From NCBI GenBank assembly GCA_900168235.1, contig FUZG01000012.1:55039-119038 (forward strand): 64,000 nucleotides of DNA, in the 5' to 3' direction. Below are positions 53,201-60,997 of the stretch, piece by piece; within the stretch, counting starts at the first letter, position 1, and each line of letters begins with the position of its first letter. The DNA is from Lachnospiraceae bacterium. GTDB lineage: Bacteria; Bacillota; Clostridia; Lachnospirales; Lachnospiraceae. The notes beneath the pieces were generated by a model. It was not told the DNA's origin, made no database searches, and saw only the letters and a program-made list of their open reading frames with translations. A program made the translations under genes and the position numbers.

Positions 53201-56200
53201 GTTGACAGCCACAGCATCCTTGTACCGGTAAAGCTTCCGGCTGAGGCTGCAGCAGAGGTTGAGATAAAGAAAGAGGATTCACAGGACGGAAAAGTAACAC
53301 TTAATGCAGGTGATGATTTCACAGCAGCACTTTCTGATTCCTGGAAGCTCTCCGGAACAGCTGAGAATATCGAAAAGCTCGGCACAACTCCTGAAGTAAA
53401 GTGGGAGTGCACAGGAAAGCCTGAGGGAGCAGAGGTTACTATCGTTACTCCTGCAAATCTCAGATCCTATGTAAATGTAGATAAGACAGGAACCTACGAA
53501 TTTACCCTTACAAGCGGTGATGTATCTGACACGGTAAAGGTTACGGTGACAGAGGATGCAGATCTTCCTGAAAGGATCGCAGGATACACCTTTGATAAGC
53601 TGAATGACAGCAAGTCCGCAGCTCTTAACGAGGTTGAGGGCGGAGCAAGTGCAAGACTTGTAGGAAGCCCGCTGATCGGTGACGGAACACTTGCTGATGA
53701 CGGTACAGCGTCAAGAGGTGTTGTAATGAAGGGCTCCAATACAAACGGATATGTCCGTCTTGCTGAGTCCATTACAAAGAGAGTTAAGGAAGCAACCATC
53801 GCAGCAGATGTAAACTTAAGCGGTCCGCAGGGTGACGGAGCATCCCTCTACACATTTGCAGACGGCAAAAACACCATCGGTGTATGCTTCCGTGACGGTT
53901 ACGAGCTGACACTTGTAAACGGCAAGAGCGAGAAGCGCACAGGCATCTCGATCGCAGAAGGCTACTGGAAGAATATCGCAGTGACTCTCGATGGAAAGGA
54001 CATGATCCTCTACGTTGACGGCGAGAAGAAGTTCACATGGGAAGGCGCTTCTGTAGTACCGGGAGACCTTGGAAGCGGAAACCGCACAGATTATCTCGGA
54101 CGCGGAAGAGAGCAGAGCGATGCGTTCCTGAAGGGAACTATCGACAACTTTGATCTCTACAGTGCAGCATACGGAGAGGAGCAGCTTGCAAAGCTTTACG
54201 GCACAGATGAAAAGGCAGTTCCCACAGATGCAGACGCAGGAAATGTAGTTACAAAGGCAGGAGAAGCACCCGTACTTCCTGAAAAGGTTTCTGTACTCTA
54301 TTCAAACGGTGTTTATGAATCTGGTGCAGTTACATGGGATGCAGTTTCTGCAGAGGACTATGCAAAAGCAGGCAGCTTTACCGTTAAGGGAAAGATCAAC
54401 GGAAGCGACCTTGAGACAACAGTTAAAGTCATCGTGACAGACGGTGAACTTGCAAATATTGCAGGAAGCGCTACTATCACAGGAAGCTTTGAAGATTCTT
54501 CAGACCTTGGCGGTTATGCGACCATGAATGATGGCTTTGAACCTGCAAGTTCCGCAGATACTTCTCACGGAACATGGCATAACTGGGGCGGCGCTAATAC
54601 ACAGCCGGCATGGGTTGCTTACAGCTGGAATGAAGAGCAGATAATCGACAGCATTGATGCATATTTCTTTAGAGATGGAAACGGCAACTTTGCACCGAAG
54701 TCAGTTGAGCTTTATTATCTCGATTCTGACGGAAAGACCTGGAAGTCAGTCCGCAATGCAAAAGGTCTTGGCACAGCGCTTAATAGGTACAATAAGACTA
54801 CATTTGATCCGGTAGTGACTAAGGGACTCAAGATGGTCCTTACACCTGCGTCACAGGGATGCGGTGTCATCGAGTGGAAAGCTTACGGATATGTAGAGAA
54901 AGAAAAGTCAGATAAGACAGCGCTTAGACGTATAGTTAATGCTTTCTCTGCTATTGATAAGAGTAAGTGCACAAACTACGACGGAATGGAGGCACTCGCA
55001 GCAGAGGGCGCAGAGCTTGCAAAGAACCGTGCAGCATCTCAGGAAGAAGTTGATGCGGAAGTTAAGAAGCTTGAAAAGTTCTATAAGGAAATCCTTCCGA
55101 ATGATGGAAACTTTGCATATAAGGCAGCTCTTGCCGCTAGCTACACATCATCATGGGAGAGCCTGCCGTCACTTAAGGACGGAAAGCTTCCTGACAGTTC
55201 ATCAAGTTCCCGTTATGCGCACTGGGGCACTTGGGGACATGGCAAAAAGAGCGAGACTATTACATATACATGGGGAACACCTATCGCCATGGATGAGTCA
55301 AGGCTTTATGTATGGACTGACAATGATGAGTGGAATGCAGGTGATGGAATCGACTTCCCGAAGACTATTACATCCAGATACGAAAATGAGGATGGCGAAT
55401 GGGTTGACGGGCCGACACTTGATGAGTCACAGATCACAATGGATGGCTGGACAGTTATCAGTATGAATGGTGTTCCGGTTCGCGCACTTGAGCTCACACT
55501 GAATATGTATGATGAGTCTTACGGTGGTGTGGGTGCTCACGAGTGGCAGATCACAGGTAAAGAAATTGAAGAAACTGAGCCGGAGAATCCTGATCAGCCG
55601 GATGATCCTACTCCGACACCGGATGATCCTGAGCCGCAGCCTGAAAATCCTGAACCACAGCCGGTTGACCCTACTCCGACACCGGAGAATCCGGAGCAGC
55701 CTGAGGTTCATATCCCGTCAGCACCGGCTAAGGGAGTTATCACATCTGATATGACAGAGGCTCTGCTGCTTGGAGTTAAGGGTAATAACTTTAGTTTTGA
55801 GACAGGTTCTAAGGCAAAGTACAGTCTGGATAAAGCTTCATCAAAGATCGTGAAGGTTTCCAAGTCCGGAAAGGTTACGATCAAGAAGACAGGTACTGCT
55901 GTTGTTAAGGTTACAGAAAAGAACGGCTCAGAGAAGTCAGTAACGCTTTATGCAGAGAAGCCAAAGGCAGAAAAGGTTAAGAGCAACGGTTTTGATGTGC
56001 TCACAGTTAATGACCTTGTAAGCGGACTTCTGTACTCAAAGCCTGACAAGGTTGTTTCAAAGGATACAAAGAAGGTTACTGTTGATCCTGCAACAGGAAA
56101 ACTTACAGCACTCGGAAACGGAACAGCTAAGATCGATGTTTACTTTGGTAAAGTGAAGCTCACTGCAAAGGTTACTGTAAAGATGCCGAAGCTCAGCCAT

Positions 56201-56407
56201 ACTAAAAAGAGCCTGAAGGCAGGTCAGACCTACCAGTTAAAGCTTCGCAATGCAGGTGATCTCAAAGCACAGTGGACATCATCCGACACATCTATCGCAA
56301 CAGTAGATGAGAATGGAAAAATTACAGCTGTTAAGAGCGGAAAGGCAGTGATAAAGGCTGTTATCAGCGGCAAAGAAGTTGGAAGCTGTGAAGTTACGGT
56401 AAAGTAA
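50276..56407 (+). CDS. Giant secreted multidomain protein (DUF5695-like, LamG, discoidin-like, Ig-like)
   Basis: The 2043-residue protein has a signal peptide (about 1-36), an acidic Ala/Glu linker to about 85, then a beta-sandwich plus alpha-toroid module (about 85-960) like the DUF5695 proteins and glycan-active toroids. Next come a LamG/concanavalin-like domain (about 1100-1300), an Ig-like Big_4-type repeat (about 1315-1388), an F5/8 (discoidin)-like domain (about 1395-1540), a helical FIVAR-like stretch, a second discoidin-like domain (about 1612-1762), a Pro/Glu/Thr linker, and Big_2-type repeats to the end. No LPXTG or membrane anchor is present. It probably binds and cleaves a polysaccharide outside the cell; the reaction is unknown. 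Start follows GAAGGGAAGGG. Confidence 0.85.
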   Translation: MRRRNKKVVHLTAGLVAAAMVSTSVVPYAGVNAYGAVKEDGAAVTEDTEETVTAAEVDTDSGAAADAEADGEAAEVSEAVSEAELKNDNFDVKIGKHGEISSLKINDGFDTDYVMNAQNAKAQNTSGHQWMGELMFATKKAGDSKWRDERTSNSEKIRTITKSEDGKSVKVEYKADNSDTSEKVINDMNVTEEYKLEDEELTWNITLENPGDEDLIVGDLGLPMPFNEFWTAGDQIYETRTVDHSFVGQNSSYIYAQRPSGEGGFLLFTPDTETGASLEYQDHWRTQEREAYETAWCQDQSGWQNGLNVFYVYSDQIKKTARGYLPHTSLTLGKGEKKTLTFRFQNVKDEKEMKSKLYENGLIDAVAVPGMTFSKNMPAKMYLHTKYDKDDIDIEIKCPHDLNLYGEQNKAQATVTEMEHTASAANTYATFDKKVEIDGEQYLVYDLKFDELGQHNAVITYDNGKKKTALQFYIMDSVDGALETHSDFMVEKTQLDLPGEVGDKVFDDWMMDKKTTRNNTESDYFGMSYWGWGDDWGLTHGTYLAAKNVYQPVSKQIQAVDDYLDTAIWNGLMQEHHNDYLIHDFLVREPNPSPIYRGYAYPHIYNTYFMMYEIESRYPEMIKYKETADTYLLRAYNILKAYYGSQVAYNWGTGTMGEFTTPAIISALRKEGYDTEAENVVNIMSRKYQSFKNQKYPYGSEYSYDNTGEEAVYTLAKMQKAAGIDEENAERMMRAINTKTRACRGTQPVWYEYSVPVTNCGENWWQFQYSMALIGGCMDDWLRNQDNDYDDVSKAEAERMNYAAKLGNLTCINSGQIDSQEENIGAVAWTYQAELGNLGGQGTGGGTLHNGWRQMSGESDLGLFGALEILSSDVSEDPVFGLFGYGCDVTEKDGVYTVKPLDGLYTRLNFINTGLSIELQRDQYTKAVYDKNSTSLKLSMKNLEKTAHTSDIELNGLEKGSYALYVNDKRQGGFTVDSHSILVPVKLPAEAAAEVEIKKEDSQDGKVTLNAGDDFTAALSDSWKLSGTAENIEKLGTTPEVKWECTGKPEGAEVTIVTPANLRSYVNVDKTGTYEFTLTSGDVSDTVKVTVTEDADLPERIAGYTFDKLNDSKSAALNEVEGGASARLVGSPLIGDGTLADDGTASRGVVMKGSNTNGYVRLAESITKRVKEATIAADVNLSGPQGDGASLYTFADGKNTIGVCFRDGYELTLVNGKSEKRTGISIAEGYWKNIAVTLDGKDMILYVDGEKKFTWEGASVVPGDLGSGNRTDYLGRGREQSDAFLKGTIDNFDLYSAAYGEEQLAKLYGTDEKAVPTDADAGNVVTKAGEAPVLPEKVSVLYSNGVYESGAVTWDAVSAEDYAKAGSFTVKGKINGSDLETTVKVIVTDGELANIAGSATITGSFEDSSDLGGYATMNDGFEPASSADTSHGTWHNWGGANTQPAWVAYSWNEEQIIDSIDAYFFRDGNGNFAPKSVELYYLDSDGKTWKSVRNAKGLGTALNRYNKTTFDPVVTKGLKMVLTPASQGCGVIEWKAYGYVEKEKSDKTALRRIVNAFSAIDKSKCTNYDGMEALAAEGAELAKNRAASQEEVDAEVKKLEKFYKEILPNDGNFAYKAALAASYTSSWESLPSLKDGKLPDSSSSSRYAHWGTWGHGKKSETITYTWGTPIAMDESRLYVWTDNDEWNAGDGIDFPKTITSRYENEDGEWVDGPTLDESQITMDGWTVISMNGVPVRALELTLNMYDESYGGVGAHEWQITGKEIEETEPENPDQPDDPTPTPDDPEPQPENPEPQPVDPTPTPENPEQPEVHIPSAPAKGVITSDMTEALLLGVKGNNFSFETGSKAKYSLDKASSKIVKVSKSGKVTIKKTGTAVVKVTEKNGSEKSVTLYAEKPKAEKVKSNGFDVLTVNDLVSGLLYSKPDKVVSKDTKKVTVDPATGKLTALGNGTAKIDVYFGKVKLTAKVTVKMPKLSHTKKSLKAGQTYQLKLRNAGDLKAQWTSSDTSIATVDENGKITAVKSGKAVIKAVISGKEVGSCEVTVK

Positions 56408-56429
56408 AAATCAATATTGTGACATAAAA

Positions 56430-56470
56430 GGCAGCCCTTGGGGAACGTGATTCCTGAGGGCTGTTTTTTG
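56430..56470 (+). terminator. Terminator of the giant secreted protein gene
   Basis: CAGCCCT pairs with AGGGCTG around a nested ggggaa/ttcct stem, followed by T(6). The same terminator sequence recurs at 58492-58534. Confidence 0.88.
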
Positions 56471-56568
56471 GCGGAGCACTTAGCGAGGTATTTTCGAGCT
56501 TAGTGCGTGCTATGCAAGTTCGCTTGGCGAGGTTTTATCGAGCCTAGCGCAACTTGTTGTGGTGAAAT

Positions 56569-56912
56569 GTGACGGACGACCACAGGGACAGTATCATACA
56601 CGCTCACACATTACTTTTCACTCGCAAAAGCTCGTTCAAGTAAAATTCGCGCATTTATGAGAGTTCGCCTGCGGCGAAAAATGCGCTCACTCCCACATCA
56701 CTTTCTTACGCAGTCAGCGGCAAAGCGCTTCCTGCTACCGGTTGGTCATCAGGTGCTTCGGCAACTCGGGCACTTTGTACCTATGCGCTCCGCGCGGAGC
56801 ACAAAATACCCTCAAACAGTGCCTCTCGCACCTGAGCTATGCTCGCGCTTCCTGCCTCGGCTCGAATCGTTCGCTTAGTATGATACTGCCCCTGCGCTCG
56901 TCCTGACGGACA
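56569..56912. repeat. Intergenic element with about 30-bp imperfect terminal inverted repeats
   Basis: The left end (gacggacgaccacaggg and on through acagtatcatac, 56569-56597) matches the reverse complement of the right end (about 56879-56912, tatgatactgcccctgcg..gtcctgacgg) imperfectly. The left end also recurs at 58549-58583. The interior is full of small palindromes (cgcctgcggcg, gcgctccgcgcggagc) and has no credible gene; a 73-codon frame at 56657 lacks a ribosome site. Confidence 0.5.
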
Positions 56913-56989
56913 TTGCAAAAAGATTTGACTGTTCATATTGGTAAAATTACTATAACGAAATGTAATCGCATGAAAGTAGTAAATACTTG

Positions 56990-57043
56990 TTGACGTGTAC
57001 ATGTGAATCGATATAATTAAATTACCTGATGGGTAATTTAATT
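56990..57043 (+). promoter_or_regulatory. HigBA promoter and palindromic operator
   Basis: TTGACG (56990-56995), 16 bases, TATAAT (57012-57017). A perfect 12-bp inverted repeat AATTAAATTACC / GGTAATTTAATT (57015-57026 and 57032-57043) overlaps the -10, as expected for autorepression by the HigA-type antitoxin. Confidence 0.82.
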
Positions 57044-57056
57044 TGGGGCAAAATGT

Positions 57057-57416
57057 GTGAAGCTGATTTATTCAAATGATAAAGTTAAGCAGCAGTGTAC
57101 AAGTTTGAAGGCAGCATCAAAGTTGTTTGGTGGAAATAAGAGTTTGGCGGTTAGTTTACTTTCAAGAATCAATGCTATTGAAAACGCGGATGTGATAAAG
57201 GATATTATCCTTATGCCAACATTTCATTTTCATAAGTTGCTGGGAAATTGGGAAGGATATTTTGCAATTGATGTGAAAACGAGAAAGGATAAATGGAGAA
57301 TTATTATACAGCCACTTAATGAAAATGAGAGTCCGTTTGAACCGTGTAATATTGATGAAATATCTGGAGTTGTAAGAATAGTTGGGATAAGGGAAGTGAG
57401 TGCGCATTATGAGTAA
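57057..57416 (+). CDS. HigB-like toxin (RelE/ParE superfamily)
   Basis: The 119-residue protein has the HigB-type ending FHFHKLLGNWEGYFAIDVKTRKDKWRIIIQP. Such toxins cleave mRNA on the ribosome. It is somewhat longer than typical (about 92-110). The start is GTG 57057, eight bases after GGGG. It overlaps the antitoxin gene by 8 bases. Confidence 0.85.
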   Translation: MKLIYSNDKVKQQCTSLKAASKLFGGNKSLAVSLLSRINAIENADVIKDIILMPTFHFHKLLGNWEGYFAIDVKTRKDKWRIIIQPLNENESPFEPCNIDEISGVVRIVGIREVSAHYE

Positions 57417-58479
57417 TTATATTGAATATAATGATACGGTGACTTTTCACCCAGGCTATTATCTCAAAGAGCTTGTGGATGAGAGTGGACTTACACAGGA
57501 GGATTTTGCAAAACGTCTAGGTACTACGCCTAAAAACTTAAGTATCTTAATAAGAGGTGAGCAAGGCTTATCTATTGATATTGCAACAAAATTATCCAGG
57601 ATGTTGGGCACCACAATTGTATATTGGTTAAAGCTTCAGCAGATGTATGATGAAAAAATAGCGGAAATGCAGTCGGCGGAAGAATTGAAGAAAGAGCGCG
57701 ATACGTTTAAGTTGATTGATTATAAATATTTTCGTGACAACTATAATTTACCTGAACTGCCGCGAATGGTGGATCAACAGATTAAATGTGTGAGGGAATT
57801 TCTTTCGGTTTCGTCATTAACGATATTGGAGAAACATGATCTTGCTGTAAATTTTAGAAGTTATGCAGATGAATTAAGCAGGTCAAATATTGTTAATGCG
57901 AATGCTATGGTTCAAATTGCAATCAATAAAACGTTAAGTGTCGACATACCTAAATTTAATAAGAAAAAATTTGAAAAAGCTGTGATGTTTGCATTGAGTC
58001 AGACAGAGAATCATGAAGGATTTTTACCAGAGATAAAAAAAGCATTTGGAGAATCCGGAGTTGCACTTGTTGCACTTCCGAACCTGAAAAATTCAGGAGT
58101 GAACGGTGCGACAAAGAAAGTGGACGGAAAGATAATGCTTATGGTCAATGACAGAAGACATTTTGCAGATACGTTTTGGTTTACACTATTTCATGAGATT
58201 GGACATATAATGAATGGTGATTTTGGAATATCTTTTCATGGTGAGGCGGAAGGAGAAGCAGATTTATATGCCCGGAGAATGTTGATTCCACAGGAAAACT
58301 ATGATGAATTTGTTACTCAGAATCATAGGTATGACGAAAAAAATATACGTGAATTTGCAAAGTCAATAGGAAGAGATCCGGGAATCGTGCTTGGCCGACT
58401 TATGATAGATGGGAAAGTTTCCCATACAAACACATTGTTATCAAAGAAGATACGTCATTCATATCACGTAGTAGTTTAA
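57409..58479 (+). CDS. HigA-type antitoxin fused to an ImmA/IrrE-like metallopeptidase
   Basis: The 356-residue protein has an XRE domain (about 10-70, LTQEDFAKRLGTTPKNLSILIRGEQ, with HigA-like HPGYYLKELVDESG) followed by a helical linker and a zinc-peptidase domain with HEIGHIMNG (about 260-270) and a downstream glutamate-rich EGEADLYARRMLIP. In related proteins the peptidase cleaves repressors. A toxin-linked antitoxin carrying its own protease is an interesting variant. ATG 57409 is preferred to GTG 57400. Confidence 0.88.
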   Translation: MSNYIEYNDTVTFHPGYYLKELVDESGLTQEDFAKRLGTTPKNLSILIRGEQGLSIDIATKLSRMLGTTIVYWLKLQQMYDEKIAEMQSAEELKKERDTFKLIDYKYFRDNYNLPELPRMVDQQIKCVREFLSVSSLTILEKHDLAVNFRSYADELSRSNIVNANAMVQIAINKTLSVDIPKFNKKKFEKAVMFALSQTENHEGFLPEIKKAFGESGVALVALPNLKNSGVNGATKKVDGKIMLMVNDRRHFADTFWFTLFHEIGHIMNGDFGISFHGEAEGEADLYARRMLIPQENYDEFVTQNHRYDEKNIREFAKSIGRDPGIVLGRLMIDGKVSHTNTLLSKKIRHSYHVVV

Positions 58480-58491
58480 TAGCTAATATAT

Positions 58492-58583
58492 AGGCAGTCC
58501 TTGGGGAATGTGATTCCCTGAGGGCTGTTTTTTTATGTGGCAAAAGTGACGGACGATCACAGGTGCAGTATCATACACGCTCA
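58492..58583. repeat. Second copy of the terminator plus left-end repeat seen at 56430-56608
   Basis: The hairpin (cagtccttggggaa.. / ..agggctg, T(7), 58492-58534) and the following gtgacggacgatcacagg..cagtatcatacacgctca (58546-58582) match the 56.4-56.6 kb region closely, without the 98 bases between them there. It terminates HigBA and also encodes, on the other strand, the last HipA codons (HERV and stop). Confidence 0.7.
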
Positions 58584-59749
58584 TGAAACGATCGGTGAAT
58601 TACGGTTTTTCTGTTGTGCGGATTTAGATAGTGTTCTAAGGCTTGTGTCTTTTCGTGTATTTCGTTGAAACACTGTCTGCAATAACCGTCAGATAATCCT
58701 GCAGCGACGCCGAGATTGATTAAATCTTGATCGGTGATATTTTTGCCTTTTCCATTTACAGAAGTTGTGTGTTCGCCCCAGTATGTATCGCTGTAAGTAA
58801 TGTCGTATGCAGGAGCGAGCTTCCAGCCATTTAGGTTAGAGTGTATGAAAGAGAAATTTTTTGTGTGATCGTCTCTGTTATGAGTGAGTACGTTGAAACA
58901 CATTATTTTGTATAGCTGTTCTTTGTCATAAGCAGCATCTTTTGTTAGGGCACGTGTCAGCTTAAAAAATGTTTCGTAATCACATGATGGAGCCCGGAAA
59001 TCTGCCTCCAAAAGAGCAGCGAAAGTTATTGTAAATAATTTTTCGTCGTTATGTCTGTCAAATCGTTCTGTTTTAAAATAACCTTCACAAACAGATGATG
59101 GAACCAGTTGTGTTTCAGTCATGGAGATACGACAGTTTTTGGCGTATATGGAATAGTCATACTCGCGTTTGCCGCTTATTTCCGGATCATTTTTGGCCGG
59201 GAATTTCACGATCCATTCTTTGTCAGCTTCGGATAGAAGGATTTTTGGACGAGTACCACCACTTGATCCGCCCATTTTATACAGTATATCCAACTGTTCG
59301 GACTGCTTTGATGATAGGATTTTTTCGCATTCTTTTGCTATCGTATCAAAGTCAATACCGATGTTTTTCAAGTCAAAGTCAGATTCTTTAGAGGGTAAAT
59401 ACTCAAGGGCTCCCATTCCGCTACGCCCCACATACGCTAGGCGCTCTAACGTGGTTACATCTCCGCGTTTTATTCCGAGGGATGCCAGGTGTCTATCCAA
59501 CAAAAGCTCACCCCAGCTATCTGGTAAACTATCTGCAAAAACGCCAAATAGACCGCCAAAACGGTCGATTGATCTTTCATTTGGGACAAAAACATCATTT
59601 CTTAAGGGCAATGAAAAGGGACTTATTGAGAAACCGTTTTTTTGCCATGTATCATTATACTGAAAAGCTATTCTTTTGTCGGGAGTTTCGGCAAGTGTTC
59701 CTACAATCTGATCATGATAATACACGTCAAGTGTTTTATTTGCTTGCAT
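58571..59749 (-). CDS. HipA-family serine/threonine kinase toxin
   Basis: The 392-residue protein has the HipA N-terminal domain (VYYHDQIVGTLAETPDKRIAFQYN), the glycine-rich GGSSGGTRPKIL loop, a catalytic HNRDDHTKNFSF segment and metal-binding YDITYS. HipA toxins phosphorylate aminoacyl-tRNA synthetases. Its start overlaps the HipB-like antitoxin by 14 bases. The last codons lie in a repeated intergenic sequence, so the C terminus may have been altered. Confidence 0.9.
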   Translation of the reverse strand: MQANKTLDVYYHDQIVGTLAETPDKRIAFQYNDTWQKNGFSISPFSLPLRNDVFVPNERSIDRFGGLFGVFADSLPDSWGELLLDRHLASLGIKRGDVTTLERLAYVGRSGMGALEYLPSKESDFDLKNIGIDFDTIAKECEKILSSKQSEQLDILYKMGGSSGGTRPKILLSEADKEWIVKFPAKNDPEISGKREYDYSIYAKNCRISMTETQLVPSSVCEGYFKTERFDRHNDEKLFTITFAALLEADFRAPSCDYETFFKLTRALTKDAAYDKEQLYKIMCFNVLTHNRDDHTKNFSFIHSNLNGWKLAPAYDITYSDTYWGEHTTSVNGKGKNITDQDLINLGVAAGLSDGYCRQCFNEIHEKTQALEHYLNPHNRKTVIHRSFHERV

Positions 59750-60017
59750 TTATAACCTCTTCGATGCTGTTATATACCGGTTCAGAAAAGAGTTCGTTTA
59801 TTTCCTGAACAACACCAAGTTCCATTGTGAGTTTTATAAATGATTCAAGTGATATTTGACCGGTTTTCTCAAATTTACGTAGGGTTGCGTAGCTTACATT
59901 GCTTCGACCGGCAAGTTGTTTTTGGGTAATCTTTTTTCTTTTTCTGATAGCTCTTATCTTCGTAGCCAGTCGTTTAGCCACATCTGAAGGCGTATCCCAT
60001 AGATAATCCATTTCCAT
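59736..60017 (-). CDS. HipB-like XRE antitoxin
   Basis: The 93-residue protein has a helix-turn-helix (ITQKQLAGRSNVSYATLRKFEKTGQ, about 30-54) and a C-terminal tail. It precedes and overlaps the HipA gene on the minus strand and is expected to neutralise it and repress the operon at repeats upstream. Confidence 0.9.
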   Translation of the reverse strand: MEMDYLWDTPSDVAKRLATKIRAIRKRKKITQKQLAGRSNVSYATLRKFEKTGQISLESFIKLTMELGVVQEINELFSEPVYNSIEEVINASK

Positions 60018-60039
60018 AACGAAACCTCTCTTTTGCTAC

Positions 60040-60100
60040 TATAATAGCATTTTATGCCTTAGAACGCAATAAATTGATATTATAATAGCATTTATTGCGT
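60040..60100 (-). promoter_or_regulatory. HipBA promoter region with two direct operator repeats
   Basis: TATAATAGCATTTTATGCC (60040-60058) and TATAATAGCATTTATTGCG (60081-60099) are near-identical, 41 bases apart. ACGCAATAAA/TTTATTGCGT (60064-60073 and 60091-60100) also forms an inverted repeat. They lie immediately upstream of HipB. Confidence 0.7.
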
Positions 60101-60189
60101 GCGATGTTTGTTTTATTGCTGATTGTTTCACGGCAAATTGGTGGAAAAGGCAATAATTTGACATAGATGCCTCCCGACTATTAATAATA

Positions 60190-60507
60190 GTGATTACTGC
60201 CACAATAGCTTTAATCTTTGTGTCATACAACAAACTCGGGATCCGGCTTATTGAAAAAGAATCATATTTTGACACTTTTGAAGATAAAGAGTTTAATACA
60301 ATAACAGAGTATGATCTGGAAAGAAAAATAAAATCAAAATTACTCTATATCGAAAACAGAAATACAAGCATGATCTTCTGGATGTCAGGGTTTGATGACC
60401 TGGAGGGAATAATGTTTATGAAGTCAGGATGGACAGATGAAGTATGGGAAGGATTGGTGAGGATAAAAAGGATACAGGGAAACTCCTATAAAGTATATAC
60501 ATATTAA
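60190..60507 (+). CDS. Small hypothetical protein, possibly a truncated gene
   Basis: The 105-codon frame (from GTG 60190) has a hydrophobic start (VITATIALIFVSY) followed by a soluble part (FWMSGFDDLEGIMFMKSGW). No ribosome site is seen and the hydrophobic segment is short for a signal or membrane helix, so the 5' end may be missing. A terminator follows, supporting an original gene. Confidence 0.45.
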   Translation: MITATIALIFVSYNKLGIRLIEKESYFDTFEDKEFNTITEYDLERKIKSKLLYIENRNTSMIFWMSGFDDLEGIMFMKSGWTDEVWEGLVRIKRIQGNSYKVYTY

Positions 60508-60522
60508 GCGCGAAAATAAAAG

Positions 60523-60562
60523 CGGCGGTGAATCAGTAAAAACATGGTTCATCGCCTTTTTT
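60523..60562 (+). terminator. Terminator after the small hypothetical gene
   Basis: GGCGGTGAA pairs with TTCATCGCC (one G-U), followed by T(6). Confidence 0.75.
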
Positions 60563-60626
60563 GTACTATAGTAACATACGCATTATCAGACATATTTTTG
60601 GACATAGAAAAAGGATAGAATCAAAT

Positions 60627-60705
60627 TGGTGAAGCTCTCGCCGCCGCATCTCATCTATCCTGTCTCACGAGCTGATAAGCTAAGTCTGGTGAAGCTCTCG
60701 CCGCC
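60627..60705 (+). repeat. 19-bp direct repeat, two copies 60 bp apart
   Basis: TGGTGAAGCTCTCGCCGCC occurs at 60627-60645 and 60687-60705, exactly one 60-bp step apart. The surrounding 60563-60997 stretch has no credible gene. Confidence 0.7.
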
Positions 60706-60997
60706 TTACCTTTTCTTATTGGCTCTGTTTGTTGGTGATTTAATAATAACCTAACAGCTTTGCTTTTGCAAGTATAAAAGTATAAACAATTTATAAAAAT
60801 ATGCATTAATGAATAGACATAACTGGCGATAATGTTGCAATGATTGAATCTGGATGCGAAATTGTTTTGGTAATAGTGCATTAGTTGACATAACATATTC
60901 ATCTCTCAAAGAATTATACTAAAAAAAGAAGAAAAATGATATAACCTGTACTGATATTCACGTATCATACATACATAGTTGAAAAGAAAGGCGTCGA

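Noticed and set aside
54939..55466. 175-codon frame inside the giant secreted protein gene
   Set aside because: Alternative frame of the large gene without start signals.
56657..56878. 73-codon open frame in the 56.5-56.9 kb intergenic region
   Set aside because: No ribosome site, composition rich in Arg/Ser/Leu as expected from palindromic intergenic DNA, and it lies inside an inverted-repeat element.
60627..60705. Two spaced repeats considered as a minimal CRISPR array
   Set aside because: Only two copies, a 19-bp non-palindromic repeat, a 41-bp spacing and no cas genes nearby.
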